Shown: piece after piece, positions 49,127-58,059 of the stretch
Layout of the letters: each line of letters opens with the position of its first letter
How positions within the stretch are numbered: the stretch's first letter is position 1
DNA from: Bradyrhizobium elkanii WSM2783
GTDB lineage: Bacteria; Pseudomonadota; Alphaproteobacteria; Rhizobiales; Xanthobacteraceae
NCBI RefSeq assembly: GCF_000472865.1
Contig: NZ_AXAP01000006.1
Location: 1 to 64,000 of the forward strand
Length of the DNA: 64,000 nucleotides
Reading direction: 5' to 3'
Notes under the pieces: generated by a model
The model's input: the letters and a program-made list of their open reading frames with translations, nothing else
What the model was told of the DNA's origin: nothing
Database searches by the model: none
Translations under genes and position numbers: made by a program

Positions 49127-49522
49127 CGCAAAACCCATCCGATGGCGGAACTAATCACTGCGTCCGGCCGGAGTCGAGAGCGGAAACGCCGCCTTTTTGT
49201 CCCGGCACAAGGAATAATCGGGTTCGGATCGGCACCCCCATACCCCTACTTTCGTACCCCGCGGCGGGTCTTAAACGCGGATTTACAACCGATAGTGGCG
49301 AAATCCCAATCATTTCGCAAACTGCTCGAATTTTGAACAATCGTTGCTGAAATTGATGACAAAACAAAAAAGATGGTCTACCAATTCAGGCTCAGGCCAG
49401 CCACAGGGCGGACGGTCTGGTGGTCCAAGTCTCGGGAGGAGCCCGGCGCGCAGAAGCAGCGTCACCCCATCAATCAAGATCAAATCCGAATTTTTGGGGA
49501 AATAGGGTCGACACAATTCCTC

Positions 49523-49551
49523 GAGCAGGGCTAGGAGCCCTGCTCTTTTTT
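49523..49551 (+). terminator. Orphan Rho-independent terminator
   Basis: A 10-bp perfect stem (GAGCAGGGCT at 49523-49532, AGCCCTGCTC at 49536-49545), a 3-base loop and six T form a textbook terminator. No plus-strand gene ends near it: the 438-base region 49139-49576 lacks a supported CDS. It could end a small RNA or attenuate the globin gene that begins 26 bases later. The rest of the gap should contain the promoter of the copper operon. Confidence 0.85.
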
Positions 49552-49576
49552 CTTTGGGCCATCGCGATCGCTGATC

Positions 49577-49981
49577 ATGTCATCGGCAAATCCGATCGAG
49601 CGCAGCTTCGAACTTGCGGCGGCGCGCTGCGATGATCTGACACCGCTGATCTATCGTCGCTTGTTCGAAGCGCATCCCGAAACCGTCGCAATGTTTCGCA
49701 CCGAAGGCAGTGAGCTCGTCAAAGGCTCGATGCTGGCGCTGACGATCGAAGCGATTCTCGATTTCGCCGGCGAGCGGCGCGGCAACTTCCGGATGATCGA
49801 ATGCGAGGTCGCCTCGCACGATGCTTACGGCACGCCCCGAGATTTATTCGTCGCGTTCTTCGCCGTGATCGCGGGCACGCTCCAGGAAATTCTTGGTGTG
49901 GAGTGGACAGCCGAGATCGATGCTGCGTGGCAAAAACTGCTGCGCGAAATCGAAAGCATGGTGATTCCTGACGTCGCCTAG
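49577..49981 (+). CDS. Single-domain bacterial globin
   Basis: This 134-aa protein follows the globin helix pattern: PIERSFELAAARCDDLTPLIYRRLFEAHPETVAMF (A-C/CD with Phe), a helical E region and the proximal-His segment ASHDAYGTPRDLF with His81 at F8, ending in the H helix (AWQKLLREIESMV). It has no reductase domain. Such globins bind O2 or NO. The start codon lacks a strong ribosome binding site. The close upstream terminator suggests a regulated leader. Proximity to a copper and oxidase-assembly operon is suggestive but unproven. Confidence 0.75.
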   Translation: MSSANPIERSFELAAARCDDLTPLIYRRLFEAHPETVAMFRTEGSELVKGSMLALTIEAILDFAGERRGNFRMIECEVASHDAYGTPRDLFVAFFAVIAGTLQEILGVEWTAEIDAAWQKLLREIESMVIPDVA

Positions 49982-50099
49982 CGCAGCCGCGGAAGCGGAA
50001 CCGTTGGCATGAACGCTCCGATTGTGACAGACTTTCCCCGATCCGCGGCGCGTGCAACAGACGCCGACGGCGCCAAGAACAGACATCAGGGAGCGTGCG

Positions 50100-51122
50100 A
50101 TGCCAGGGAAGGACACATCTTCAAGGACCAGGCGCGATCTTCTTCAGACGGCGGCAGCCGGCGGCGCAGCGGCTGCGCTGCTCGGCGGAATTGGCGTGAG
50201 CCCCGCGCTCGCGGCGGAAGTGGGACGTTCCGAGAAACCGCTGAAGGCTGCATTCTCCAACGCCGGCCTGCAGGCCACCTGGTGCGCGCAAGGCAAACAG
50301 GCGGCCGAATATTGGGGCAAGCTCTTCAACGTCGAGGTCACATGGTTCGACGGCCAGCTCGATGCGGTCAAGCAGCGCGCCGCGATCGACAATATGGCGT
50401 CGCAAAAATGGGACTTCGTCGCCATCCAGGCGTTCGGCATCGGCACGCTGACCCAGCCGGTGCAGAAGATGATTGACGCCGGCATTCCCGTCATCGACAT
50501 GGATACGCTGATCGCTCCGCTCGATCAGATCAACGTCCATTCCTTCCTCGCCCCGGACAATGAATTCATGGGGTCCTCGGTGACGCAGGCGCTCGTCAAC
50601 GCCATCGGCGGCAAGGGCAAGATCATCATGACGCAAGGCGCGCTCGGCCATACCGGCGCGCAGGGCCGCGCCAAGGGCTTCAACGCAGTCGTGAAGCAGT
50701 ATCCGAACATCGAGGTGCTCGACACCCAGCCGGCCGATTGGGATGTCTCCAAGACCGCGCGTCTGTGGGAGACCTATCTCACCAAATACCCGCAGATCGA
50801 CGCCGCCTTCTTCCACAATGACGACATGGCGCTCGCCGCCTACAACATCATGAAGGCGCGCAACCGCACCAACATCCTGATCGGCGGGGTCGACGCCATG
50901 CCGCCGGCGATCCAGGCGGTGAGCGAAGGCCGCATGTTCGCGACCGTCCGTAATCCATCCTGCCGCATCCACGGCGGCGCCATCATCGCGGGCGTCGCCG
51001 CGGTGACCGCGGGCGAGAAGAGCGGACAGGGCATTCCAAAGAGCGTGGTGACCGACGGCCCGGTGGTAACCAAAGCCAATGCCGCCGGCATGCAATGGAT
51101 GGAGGATCATTTTCTGATCTGA
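50100..51122 (+). CDS. Sugar-type ABC transporter substrate-binding protein
   Basis: This 340-aa periplasmic binding protein of the ribose/xylose (Peripla_BP_4) type has a Tat-like signal (SSRTRRDLLQTAAAGG) ending near SPALAAE. The mature part reads LKAAFSNAGLQATWCAQGKQ, then the hinge-crossing GIPVIDMDTLIAP and the C-lobe AAFFHNDDMALAAYNIMKA. AGGGAG precedes the ATG at 50100. Upstream in-frame codons to 50052 are not supported. It heads an operon with an ATPase and a permease. The ligand is not predictable from what I see. Confidence 0.85.
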   Translation: MPGKDTSSRTRRDLLQTAAAGGAAAALLGGIGVSPALAAEVGRSEKPLKAAFSNAGLQATWCAQGKQAAEYWGKLFNVEVTWFDGQLDAVKQRAAIDNMASQKWDFVAIQAFGIGTLTQPVQKMIDAGIPVIDMDTLIAPLDQINVHSFLAPDNEFMGSSVTQALVNAIGGKGKIIMTQGALGHTGAQGRAKGFNAVVKQYPNIEVLDTQPADWDVSKTARLWETYLTKYPQIDAAFFHNDDMALAAYNIMKARNRTNILIGGVDAMPPAIQAVSEGRMFATVRNPSCRIHGGAIIAGVAAVTAGEKSGQGIPKSVVTDGPVVTKANAAGMQWMEDHFLI

Positions 51123-51131
51123 GCCGCCCGC

Positions 51132-52634
51132 ATGCCACAGGGACGCTCACCGATCCTCGAATTGAAGGAGATCACGAAGGCTTTCGGCGGTGTCGAAGCG
51201 CTTCGTGGGGTCGACTTCGCGCTTTACGCCGGCGAGATCCACGGTCTCGTCGGCGAAAACGGCGCTGGAAAAAGTACGCTGATGAAGATCATCGCCGGCG
51301 TGCATCCCGAATTCTCCGGCCACTTCGCACTCGACGGACGCGAAACTCGTTTCCGCTCCGCGCGCGACGCGCATTCGGCTGGTGTCGCCATGGTGCATCA
51401 GGAGTTGAGCGTCGCGCCCGATCTTTCCGTCGCCGAAAATGTCTTTCTCGGGACACAGCCGACCAACCGTTTCGGCCTGGTTCAATGGCGGAGAATGGCG
51501 CGCGAGGCGGGCGAGCAGCTTGCGCGCTTCGGAATCGACGTCGATCCGATGACGCGGCTCGGCGATCTGCCGATCGGCCTGCAGCAACTGATCGAGATCG
51601 CCCGCGTGCTCTTTTCCGGCGCCCGTATCATCATTCTGGACGAGCCGACCTCCGCGCTCTCCCCGCCCGAGGTCGAGCGGTTGTTCGCGACCTTGCGACG
51701 GCTGCGCGACGAGGGCACCGGCATCGTCTTCATCTCCCATTTCATCGAGGACATCCTGCGCATTTCCGACACCGTGACGGTGTTCCGCAATGGGCGGAAG
51801 GTCCACGAAACCGAAGCCGCCGCGACCAGCAAGGCCGCACTGATCGAAGCGATGATCGGCAAGGGCCGCGAGGCGCTGGAAGAGACCTATGCGCATGACA
51901 TCACGCTGCCGCCGCGCGGTGACCGCCCTGTGGTCTTGAAAGCCGACGCACTGTCGCTCGCACGCAGCGTCCAGGACGTCTCGTTCGAGGTACGCGCCGG
52001 CGAAGTGCTCGGCATCTACGGCTTCATGGGATGCGGTCAGTTGGAACTGGCGCGGGTCCTGTTTGGCAAGATCAAGCCAGATAGCGGCACGGTGGTCATC
52101 GACGACAACCGCACAGCCTTCCGCAGCACGGCCGCGGCCCGGCGCGCCGGAATCGCCTTTGTCCCCGAGAGCCGACGCGCGATGCTGTTTCACCAGGAGC
52201 CGGTCTACAAGAACATCTCGATCAGCGTGCTCGACCGTATATCTGCACTTCTGCTCAAGCCGTCGCGCGAGCGCTCGATTGCCGCCCGGCAGGTCGAGCA
52301 ATTGCAGATCCGCCCGGCGGCGGTTGAGCTCGACCTCGGGATGCTTTCGGGCGGCAATCAGCAGAAGGTGGCGCTGGCAAAGTGGCTGAGCTATCCGCCG
52401 CGGGTGCTGGTGCTGTGTGAGCCGACCCGCGGCATGGATGTCGGCGCCAAGAACGATGTCATCAACATCGTCCGCGAGCTCAGCGCCAAAGGGCTCGCCA
52501 TCATCGTGCTCTCGACCGAACCGGAGACGGTGTTGTCGCTTGCCGATCGCATCATCGTCATGAAACGCGGCGCGGTGGTGCGCGAATTTGCGGGTGAGGT
52601 GGTCAGCAAGGACCGCCTGCTCGAGGCGGCCTGA
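51132..52634 (+). CDS. Sugar ABC transporter ATPase (RbsA/MglA family)
   Basis: This 500-aa protein has two fused ABC domains. The first has an intact Walker A (GENGAGKST), a Walker B (IIILDEPTSALS) and a signature region near LPIGLQQLIEIARVL. The second has a degenerate Walker A (GFMGCGQLEL) and a signature LSGGNQQKVALAKWL, as is normal for the CUT2 class. It lies nine bases after the binding-protein gene and eleven before the permease gene. Confidence 0.93.
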   Translation: MPQGRSPILELKEITKAFGGVEALRGVDFALYAGEIHGLVGENGAGKSTLMKIIAGVHPEFSGHFALDGRETRFRSARDAHSAGVAMVHQELSVAPDLSVAENVFLGTQPTNRFGLVQWRRMAREAGEQLARFGIDVDPMTRLGDLPIGLQQLIEIARVLFSGARIIILDEPTSALSPPEVERLFATLRRLRDEGTGIVFISHFIEDILRISDTVTVFRNGRKVHETEAAATSKAALIEAMIGKGREALEETYAHDITLPPRGDRPVVLKADALSLARSVQDVSFEVRAGEVLGIYGFMGCGQLELARVLFGKIKPDSGTVVIDDNRTAFRSTAAARRAGIAFVPESRRAMLFHQEPVYKNISISVLDRISALLLKPSRERSIAARQVEQLQIRPAAVELDLGMLSGGNQQKVALAKWLSYPPRVLVLCEPTRGMDVGAKNDVINIVRELSAKGLAIIVLSTEPETVLSLADRIIVMKRGAVVREFAGEVVSKDRLLEAA

Positions 52635-52645
52635 CGGAGAACAGC

Positions 52646-53680
52646 ATGGCAAGCAGCGAAGGGGTGACTGCAACGGTGCATCGCGGCGGACAGCGCAGCG
52701 CGGCTGCGATCCTGCGCTCGCAGATGCGCAACATCGCGCCGTTCCTGACACTGATCTGCCTGAGCGGGTTCTTCGCAATCGCGAGCCCCTCCTTCGCGAC
52801 CCTCGACAATCTCGGCAACATCCTGACGCAAGTCTCCGTCACCGGCATCATCGCCGTCGGCCTGACCTTCGTGATTCTGTGCGCCGAGATCGACCTCTCG
52901 ATCGCCGCTATAGCCAACGTCACCGGCATTGCCGTTGCCTATTTCACGCTGCAGGAATCCTATGTGAACATCGCCAATGTACCGTTGCCGGGCTGGGCGG
53001 CGATCATGCTGTCATTGGCGCTCTGCGCACTGCTCGGCCTCGTCAACGCACTGGGGCTGACCGTGATCGGCATCCCCTCCTTCATCATGACGCTGGCGAT
53101 GATGCAGATCGCGGCCGGCATCTCGGCGCTGCTGGTGCGCGGCCAGATCGCCTACAAGGTGCCCGACCTGGTCACGACGCTTGGTTCCGGCTCGATCGGC
53201 GGCATTCCATGGATCGTGATCGTCGCGGCGGTGATGCTGCTCGCCGGCCACCTGGTGCTCACCTACACGCGCTTCGGCCGCTACGTCTACATGGTCGGCG
53301 GCAATCGCGAAGCGGCGGAATATTCCGGGCTCAACGTCAAGCTGATCCTCGGCAGCGTGATGGTGATCTCAGCAGTCTGCTCCGGCATCGCCGGCATGCT
53401 CGGCGTCGCGCATTTCGGCAGCGCGCAGCAGAACGAATTCGACACCTACCTGCTCGATTCGATCGCCGCTGTGGTGGTCGGCGGCACCAGCCTGTTCGGC
53501 GGCCGCGGCGGCATCGGCAACACCATTGTCGGACTGTTCGTGCTAGGCGTGCTCAACAACGGCCTCGACCACGTCAATATCGACAGCTTCCTGAAGATCC
53601 TGATCCGCGGCCTGATCCTGCTCGCCGCACTCGTCATCAATGTCTATGCGCAGCGGCTGCGAGCACGGGCTGCGGAATAG
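52646..53680 (+). CDS. Sugar ABC transporter permease (RbsC family)
   Basis: This 344-aa, eight- to ten-helix permease of the CUT2 class shows the RbsC-type blocks ITGIIAVGLTFVILCAEIDLS, GLTVIGIPSFIMTLAMMQI, GRYVYMVGGNREAAEYSGL and DSIAAVVVGGTSLFGGRGG. It completes a full importer with the two upstream genes. The GntR gene converges on it, eight bases away. Confidence 0.92.
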   Translation: MASSEGVTATVHRGGQRSAAAILRSQMRNIAPFLTLICLSGFFAIASPSFATLDNLGNILTQVSVTGIIAVGLTFVILCAEIDLSIAAIANVTGIAVAYFTLQESYVNIANVPLPGWAAIMLSLALCALLGLVNALGLTVIGIPSFIMTLAMMQIAAGISALLVRGQIAYKVPDLVTTLGSGSIGGIPWIVIVAAVMLLAGHLVLTYTRFGRYVYMVGGNREAAEYSGLNVKLILGSVMVISAVCSGIAGMLGVAHFGSAQQNEFDTYLLDSIAAVVVGGTSLFGGRGGIGNTIVGLFVLGVLNNGLDHVNIDSFLKILIRGLILLAALVINVYAQRLRARAAE

Positions 53681-53688
53681 TGTGCGGA

Positions 53689-54705
53689 TCAGCTCGAACC
53701 CGTATCCTTGAACGGAGACAGATAAGGCGGCAGCGGCGACCGGTCCGCCTTCGAGAAAATCTCGAAACGCTCGAGCCAGCGTGTTGCTGCGGAGCGCAGA
53801 TGCTCGCGCAACAATCTGGCGGCCTTGCTGACATTGTCGCGACGGAGCCGCTCGACGATCGCGAGATGCTCCTCCAGGGCATCGTGCATGGTCCCCTGCG
53901 GAACGCTCAGGCTGGAGTCGAGCAGATAAAGGCTCGGCACAAACAGGATATGCGTTCTCTGCAGCGCCTTGACGATCTCGCGGTTGGGACAATGGTCCAG
54001 CAGATTGATGTGGAGGTCAGTTTCGAGTTGCCCGACTGGTCCGATTTCGACCGGACCGTTTGATATCGCACGCCGCAGGTCCGCATGCATGCGTCCGAGT
54101 TCCGCCGCTGGCGCCAGCGGCGCGGCGCGCATCAGCGCCTCCGGCTCGAGGATCGCACGCATCTCGAACAGTTCGCGGATCTTGTCCGACGACACATGCG
54201 GCGCAATCCAATGGCCGAGCCCGTCCTTGCCGACCATCCCCACGCTGTGCATGCGGGCAAGGACATCGCGGGCGACGGTGCGGCTGACATTGAAGAAGTC
54301 AGCTAACGCCGCCTCGGTAATCCTGAGCGATCCGAACAGCACGCGAATCCAGAGTTCCTGCTCGACCTTCTTGTAAACCCGTTCCCATTGCGGCAACGGA
54401 GCGATCCGCGATTCGCCAAGCGAGGCGATCTGCCCGACATGCTCCGCCTTCGGACGGCCGGCGACCTGGTAACCCCGCCCCTCCAATGGATGGACGATCT
54501 TCGCCTCGCACAGCGCCCGCAACGCATGTCTGGCGGGTGAACGGCTGATGCCGAAGGCTTTGGCGACCTGCACTTCCAGCAATTTCTCACCGGGCCGAAT
54601 CCGCCCCTGCTCGATCATGTCCTTGAGCAACAGAAATGCATCCCGTTGCATCGACGTCTTCTCGAATGCTTCGGCAGCAGCGGCGGCTTGCGGTGACGCT
54701 TTCAT
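53689..54705 (-). CDS. GntR-family regulator with two winged helices and an FCD domain
   Basis: This 338-aa protein has an unusual layout. Residues about 19-83 form a GntR winged helix (LEVQVAKAFGISRSPARHAL). Residues about 106-170 form a second one (ITEAALADFFNVSRTVARDVL). Residues about 175-315 form an FCD ligand domain with the usual metal-site residues in ETDLHINLLDHC, ALEEHLAIVERL and LLREHL. It is the last gene of a run phyH-hydrolase-gntR and converges on the sugar importer. It may act at the palindrome 56662-56683. Confidence 0.85.
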   Translation of the reverse strand: MKASPQAAAAAEAFEKTSMQRDAFLLLKDMIEQGRIRPGEKLLEVQVAKAFGISRSPARHALRALCEAKIVHPLEGRGYQVAGRPKAEHVGQIASLGESRIAPLPQWERVYKKVEQELWIRVLFGSLRITEAALADFFNVSRTVARDVLARMHSVGMVGKDGLGHWIAPHVSSDKIRELFEMRAILEPEALMRAAPLAPAAELGRMHADLRRAISNGPVEIGPVGQLETDLHINLLDHCPNREIVKALQRTHILFVPSLYLLDSSLSVPQGTMHDALEEHLAIVERLRRDNVSKAARLLREHLRSAATRWLERFEIFSKADRSPLPPYLSPFKDTGSS

Positions 54706-54774
54706 GTTCCCAACGTCTGGTTGCAGACTTCGCCGGAACTTAACCGGCGAACAGCGCTTCGCGAAGATATACCT

Positions 54775-55800
54775 TCATCGCAGGAAGGTGCCTATCCGCC
54801 GGTTCAGCTCGGAGGCGGCGGCTGGATCGGTTGCACTGGCAACCTGGTGGCCGGCATCCGACATTACCTCCACCAATTCGCAATCGGCGATGTGCTGCGC
54901 CGCCCAGCGGCCGGCTTCCGTCGGATTGTAGAGGTCCAGCGGCGGGATCGCGATCAGCGTCCGCGCCCGGATCGATCGCAGCGCGGCGATCGTATCTCCC
55001 CGAAAGCCTGGCGTATCACCGACATCATGGCCGTCATACGCGAAGGACTGATAGATCCAATCGAGCGGATCGAACCCCTGCTCCAGCCAGAGCCGAGTAC
55101 GATCCGACAACCAGCGCCTGATCTCATCAGGACCGCTGAACTGCCTGTCAATATGCTGCGGCGTCCGCGCGCCGAGAAGCTGCATGACCGCGCTCCAGCT
55201 TTCCCAGCGGTTCGGAAGCTGGTCCGCACATGTATTCGGGTCCGCCGCATGGCTTTGCAGGGCAAGCCGCGCGGCATGGTTGACGGCGCCCGACCAGGCG
55301 GTCGTCTTCGCCATCGGCGTCATGGCCACGACCTGCCGCACAATATCGGGATAGGAAACCGCCCATTGCAGCGCCTGCATCCCGCCCATCGAGGCGCCGA
55401 TCACGAGATCGACGGTTTCGATGCCGAGATGCTGCATCAGCAGCTTCTGGCTGTTCACCATGTCGCGGATGGTGAAGCGAGGGAAGTTCAGCCGCGGCTG
55501 CCGACGCGACAGTGACGGTGAGCTGCTCAGGCCGTTGCCGATTGCATCGATCGCGAAGATCCTGGCCCGGCCGGGATCGAGCGCCCGGCCCTCCCCGATC
55601 AGGAAATCAAGCCGGTGGTGGCTGCTTCCGATGGCGCAGAGGGCGACGATGACCGGAAGCGAACGATCATCGATGTCGCCATGGACGGCATAGGACAGCT
55701 CGAAGTCCTCGATCGCTTCACCGCTCTCCAATACAAGGCGCGGCAGGCTTAGCCGTCCGTGCGGTGCATCGATCCAGCCGGGCTGCACGGGAGGGTGCAT
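54775..55800 (-). CDS. Alpha/beta-hydrolase, homoserine O-acetyltransferase (MetX)-like
   Basis: This 341-aa alpha/beta-hydrolase-fold protein has the nucleophile elbow GASMGGMQALQWAVSYPD (Ser in GASMGG), characteristic of the MetX group, an early oxyanion region and a C-terminal His in MSDAGHQVAS. True MetX has a conserved ...GHDAFL end and extra motifs that I do not see. A hydrolase or acyltransferase of unknown substrate is safer. The start ATG directly abuts the stop of the dioxygenase gene, so the two are co-translated. Confidence 0.8.
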   Translation of the reverse strand: MHPPVQPGWIDAPHGRLSLPRLVLESGEAIEDFELSYAVHGDIDDRSLPVIVALCAIGSSHHRLDFLIGEGRALDPGRARIFAIDAIGNGLSSSPSLSRRQPRLNFPRFTIRDMVNSQKLLMQHLGIETVDLVIGASMGGMQALQWAVSYPDIVRQVVAMTPMAKTTAWSGAVNHAARLALQSHAADPNTCADQLPNRWESWSAVMQLLGARTPQHIDRQFSGPDEIRRWLSDRTRLWLEQGFDPLDWIYQSFAYDGHDVGDTPGFRGDTIAALRSIRARTLIAIPPLDLYNPTEAGRWAAQHIADCELVEVMSDAGHQVASATDPAAASELNRRIGTFLR

Positions 55801-56625
55801 CTATGCCGGCACCTTCACGCCCTTATAGAGGATCTTCACCGAACGTTCGTGCTGCTTGCGATGAAACTCGACCGCCACCGGATCCATGTCGCGGCTTGGA
55901 ATCGGTTCGTGCTCGAAGGTCCGGTAAGTATCGACGCCACGCACCAGCGAGGCGCTGTCTTCCCCTTCGAGCTGCCGCACCGACGTCGGCATGTAGCGGA
56001 TCGCAAAGCCGATGCGGCGACGCTTCGACGGATTGGGCGCCGAGCCGTGGATCAGGCGCACATGGTGCAACGACATTTCGCCCGGCTCGAGTTCGAGCAT
56101 GACCGCCATTTTCGGATCGACCTCTACCGCAACCTCCTGTCCGCGCGTGAGCATGTTGTTCTTGGAGAACGTATCGCGATGCGGGATCTGATCCTGCAGA
56201 TGCGTGCCGGGCACGACTTCCAGGGCGCCGTTCGCCTTGTTGCTCTCCGACAGCGCAACCCATGCGGTGACGACATCCGGGCTCGACAGGCCCCAATAGG
56301 TGGAGTCCTGGTGCCATGACACGAATGATGGATCTTCCGCTTCCTTGATGAAGAAACTGCTCGCCCAGCACAGGATATTCTCGCCGTAGAGATCCTCGAT
56401 CGCATCGACGATCCGCTCTTCGCGGATCAAGTCGTTCAGCCAGGTGAACAATAGATGGCTCCGTCCGCGCAGCGACCCGCTGAGCGGACCGCCGATGGTT
56501 CGCTCGAACGCCTCAAGCTTCGCGCGGATCGAAGCCGCTTGCTCGGTCGATATCGCGCGGATGGGAGCGACATATCCATCTTTCCAAAAGCCTTCGATTT
56601 GCGCAGGCGACAACACCTTCGGCAT
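55801..56625 (-). CDS. Phytanoyl-CoA dioxygenase (PhyH) family protein
   Basis: This 274-aa Fe(II)/2-oxoglutarate-dependent dioxygenase has the metal triad HxD in VSWHQDSTYWG and the distal His in LIHGSAPNPS, followed by the 2OG-binding Arg in RRRIGFAIRY. Family members hydroxylate diverse small molecules. The substrate is unknown. A good ribosome binding site precedes the ATG. It is the first gene of an operon with the hydrolase and GntR genes and is divergent from the binding-protein gene at 56804. Confidence 0.88.
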   Translation of the reverse strand: MPKVLSPAQIEGFWKDGYVAPIRAISTEQAASIRAKLEAFERTIGGPLSGSLRGRSHLLFTWLNDLIREERIVDAIEDLYGENILCWASSFFIKEAEDPSFVSWHQDSTYWGLSSPDVVTAWVALSESNKANGALEVVPGTHLQDQIPHRDTFSKNNMLTRGQEVAVEVDPKMAVMLELEPGEMSLHHVRLIHGSAPNPSKRRRIGFAIRYMPTSVRQLEGEDSASLVRGVDTYRTFEHEPIPSRDMDPVAVEFHRKQHERSVKILYKGVKVPA

Positions 56626-56661
56626 TTCCTTCTCCCCTTGTTCTTCCCTACCCTCTTATGA

Positions 56662-56683
56662 TGTACATTGCATTCAATGTACA
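56662..56683. promoter_or_regulatory. Perfect palindromic operator between phyH and the binding-protein gene
   Basis: TGTACATTG (56662-56670) and CAATGTACA (56675-56683) form a perfect 9-bp inverted repeat with a 4-base spacer. ATGTACATTG is also directly repeated at 56661-56670 and 56677-56686. The site lies between divergent genes, 37 bases before phyH, where a repressor would act. The local GntR protein is the obvious candidate. Confidence 0.8.
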
Positions 56684-56803
56684 TTGATGGCAGGATATCG
56701 CGTCAAGTTCGGACCGGTCAACCCTCCAGCATGACGGTCCGGCCGGACCGATCCAATGAGGCCGCGCGAAGAAAGCGGCCCGCGCAAGCTAGGGAGAGTT
56801 GGA

Positions 56804-58042
56804 ATGTCATTGAGCCATACCGTCCGGCGGGTGTTTTTCGCGGCCGTCGCTGTGCTTGCCGCAACCAGCACGGCCTCGGCGCAGAAGAAATACGACGTCG
56901 GCGCCACCGATACCGAGATCAAGATTGGCAACATCATGCCCTATAGCGGGCCGCTGTCCGCCTATGGCGTCATCGGCGAGACCGAGGCGGCCTACTTCAG
57001 GATGATCAACGAACAGGGCGGCATCAACGGCCGCAAGATCAACTTCATCTCATATGACGACGCCTACTCACCGCCGAAGACGGTCGAGCAGGCCCGCAAG
57101 CTGGTCGAAAGCGACGAAGTGCTCCTGATCTTCCATGCATTGGGAACGCCGACCAACAGCGCCATCCACAAATACATGAACACGAAAAAAGTGCCGCATC
57201 TCTTCGTCTCCAGCGGCGCCACCAAGTGGAACGACCCGAAGCACTTCCCCTGGACCACGGGCTGGCAGCCGAACTACCAGAGCGAAGCCCGCAGCTTCGC
57301 GAAATACGTACTGAACGAAAAGCCCGACGCCAGGATCGGCGTATTCTTCCAGAATGACGATTCCGGCGTCGACTTCATGAAAGGCTTCCGGGACGGGCTG
57401 GGCGACAAGGCTCGCTCGATGATTGTCGCCGAGGAGAGCTATGAGACCTCGGAGCCGACGATCGACTCGCACATCGTGAAGATGAAGTCAGCCAATGTCG
57501 ACGTCATCGTCAACTTCGCGACTCCCAAGTTTGCAGCGCAAGCCATCAAGAAGATCGCGGAAATCGGCTGGAAGCCCATGCACGTCATGACCAGCGTCTC
57601 GATTTCGGTCGCGAGCGTGATGAAACCGGCCGGCCTGGAGAACGGCCAGGGCATCGTATCCGCCACCTATCTGAAGGATGCGACCGACGCCCAGTGGAAG
57701 GACGATCCCGGCATCCGCCGTTTCGACCAGTTTCTGACGAAGTATTATCCGAGGGGAAATCGGGCCGACGTGCTGGTGCTGACGGGATATTCAGCCGCCC
57801 AATCGCTGGTCCATGTCCTGAAAGCCTGCGGCGACAATCTGACGCGCGAGAACGTCATGAAGCAGGCCGCTTCGCTGAAGGACGTCGAGCTTGACGGGCT
57901 GCTGCCGGGCATCAAGATGAACACGAGCGCCAACGATTTCGGCCCGATCCAGGACCTGCAGCTCATTCGCTTCAAGGGCGAAAGCTGGGAGCGCTTCGGC
58001 GACGTCATATCCGGACGCCGCTCCGCGAGCGAGACGAACTAG
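56804..58042 (+). CDS. Branched-chain amino acid/urea-type ABC substrate-binding protein
   Basis: This 412-aa Peripla_BP_6 protein has a signal peptide (MSLSHTVRRVFFAAVAVLAA...ASA), then DTEIKIGNIMPYSGPLSAYG, the ligand-lobe sequences EQGGINGRKINFISYDDAYSP and FFQNDDSGVDFMKGF. These features are typical of HAAT-family binding proteins. AGGGAG precedes the ATG at 56804. No livHMGF genes accompany it, so it is an orphan or works with a distant transporter. It diverges from phyH across the operator at 56662. Confidence 0.88.
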   Translation: MSLSHTVRRVFFAAVAVLAATSTASAQKKYDVGATDTEIKIGNIMPYSGPLSAYGVIGETEAAYFRMINEQGGINGRKINFISYDDAYSPPKTVEQARKLVESDEVLLIFHALGTPTNSAIHKYMNTKKVPHLFVSSGATKWNDPKHFPWTTGWQPNYQSEARSFAKYVLNEKPDARIGVFFQNDDSGVDFMKGFRDGLGDKARSMIVAEESYETSEPTIDSHIVKMKSANVDVIVNFATPKFAAQAIKKIAEIGWKPMHVMTSVSISVASVMKPAGLENGQGIVSATYLKDATDAQWKDDPGIRRFDQFLTKYYPRGNRADVLVLTGYSAAQSLVHVLKACGDNLTRENVMKQAASLKDVELDGLLPGIKMNTSANDFGPIQDLQLIRFKGESWERFGDVISGRRSASETN

Positions 58043-58059
58043 CCTAGCGCTCGGGCGCC

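Noticed and set aside
54775-55800. Calling the alpha/beta-hydrolase metX
   Set aside because: Only the nucleophile elbow and general fold match. It is not linked to methionine genes and the C-terminal motif differs.
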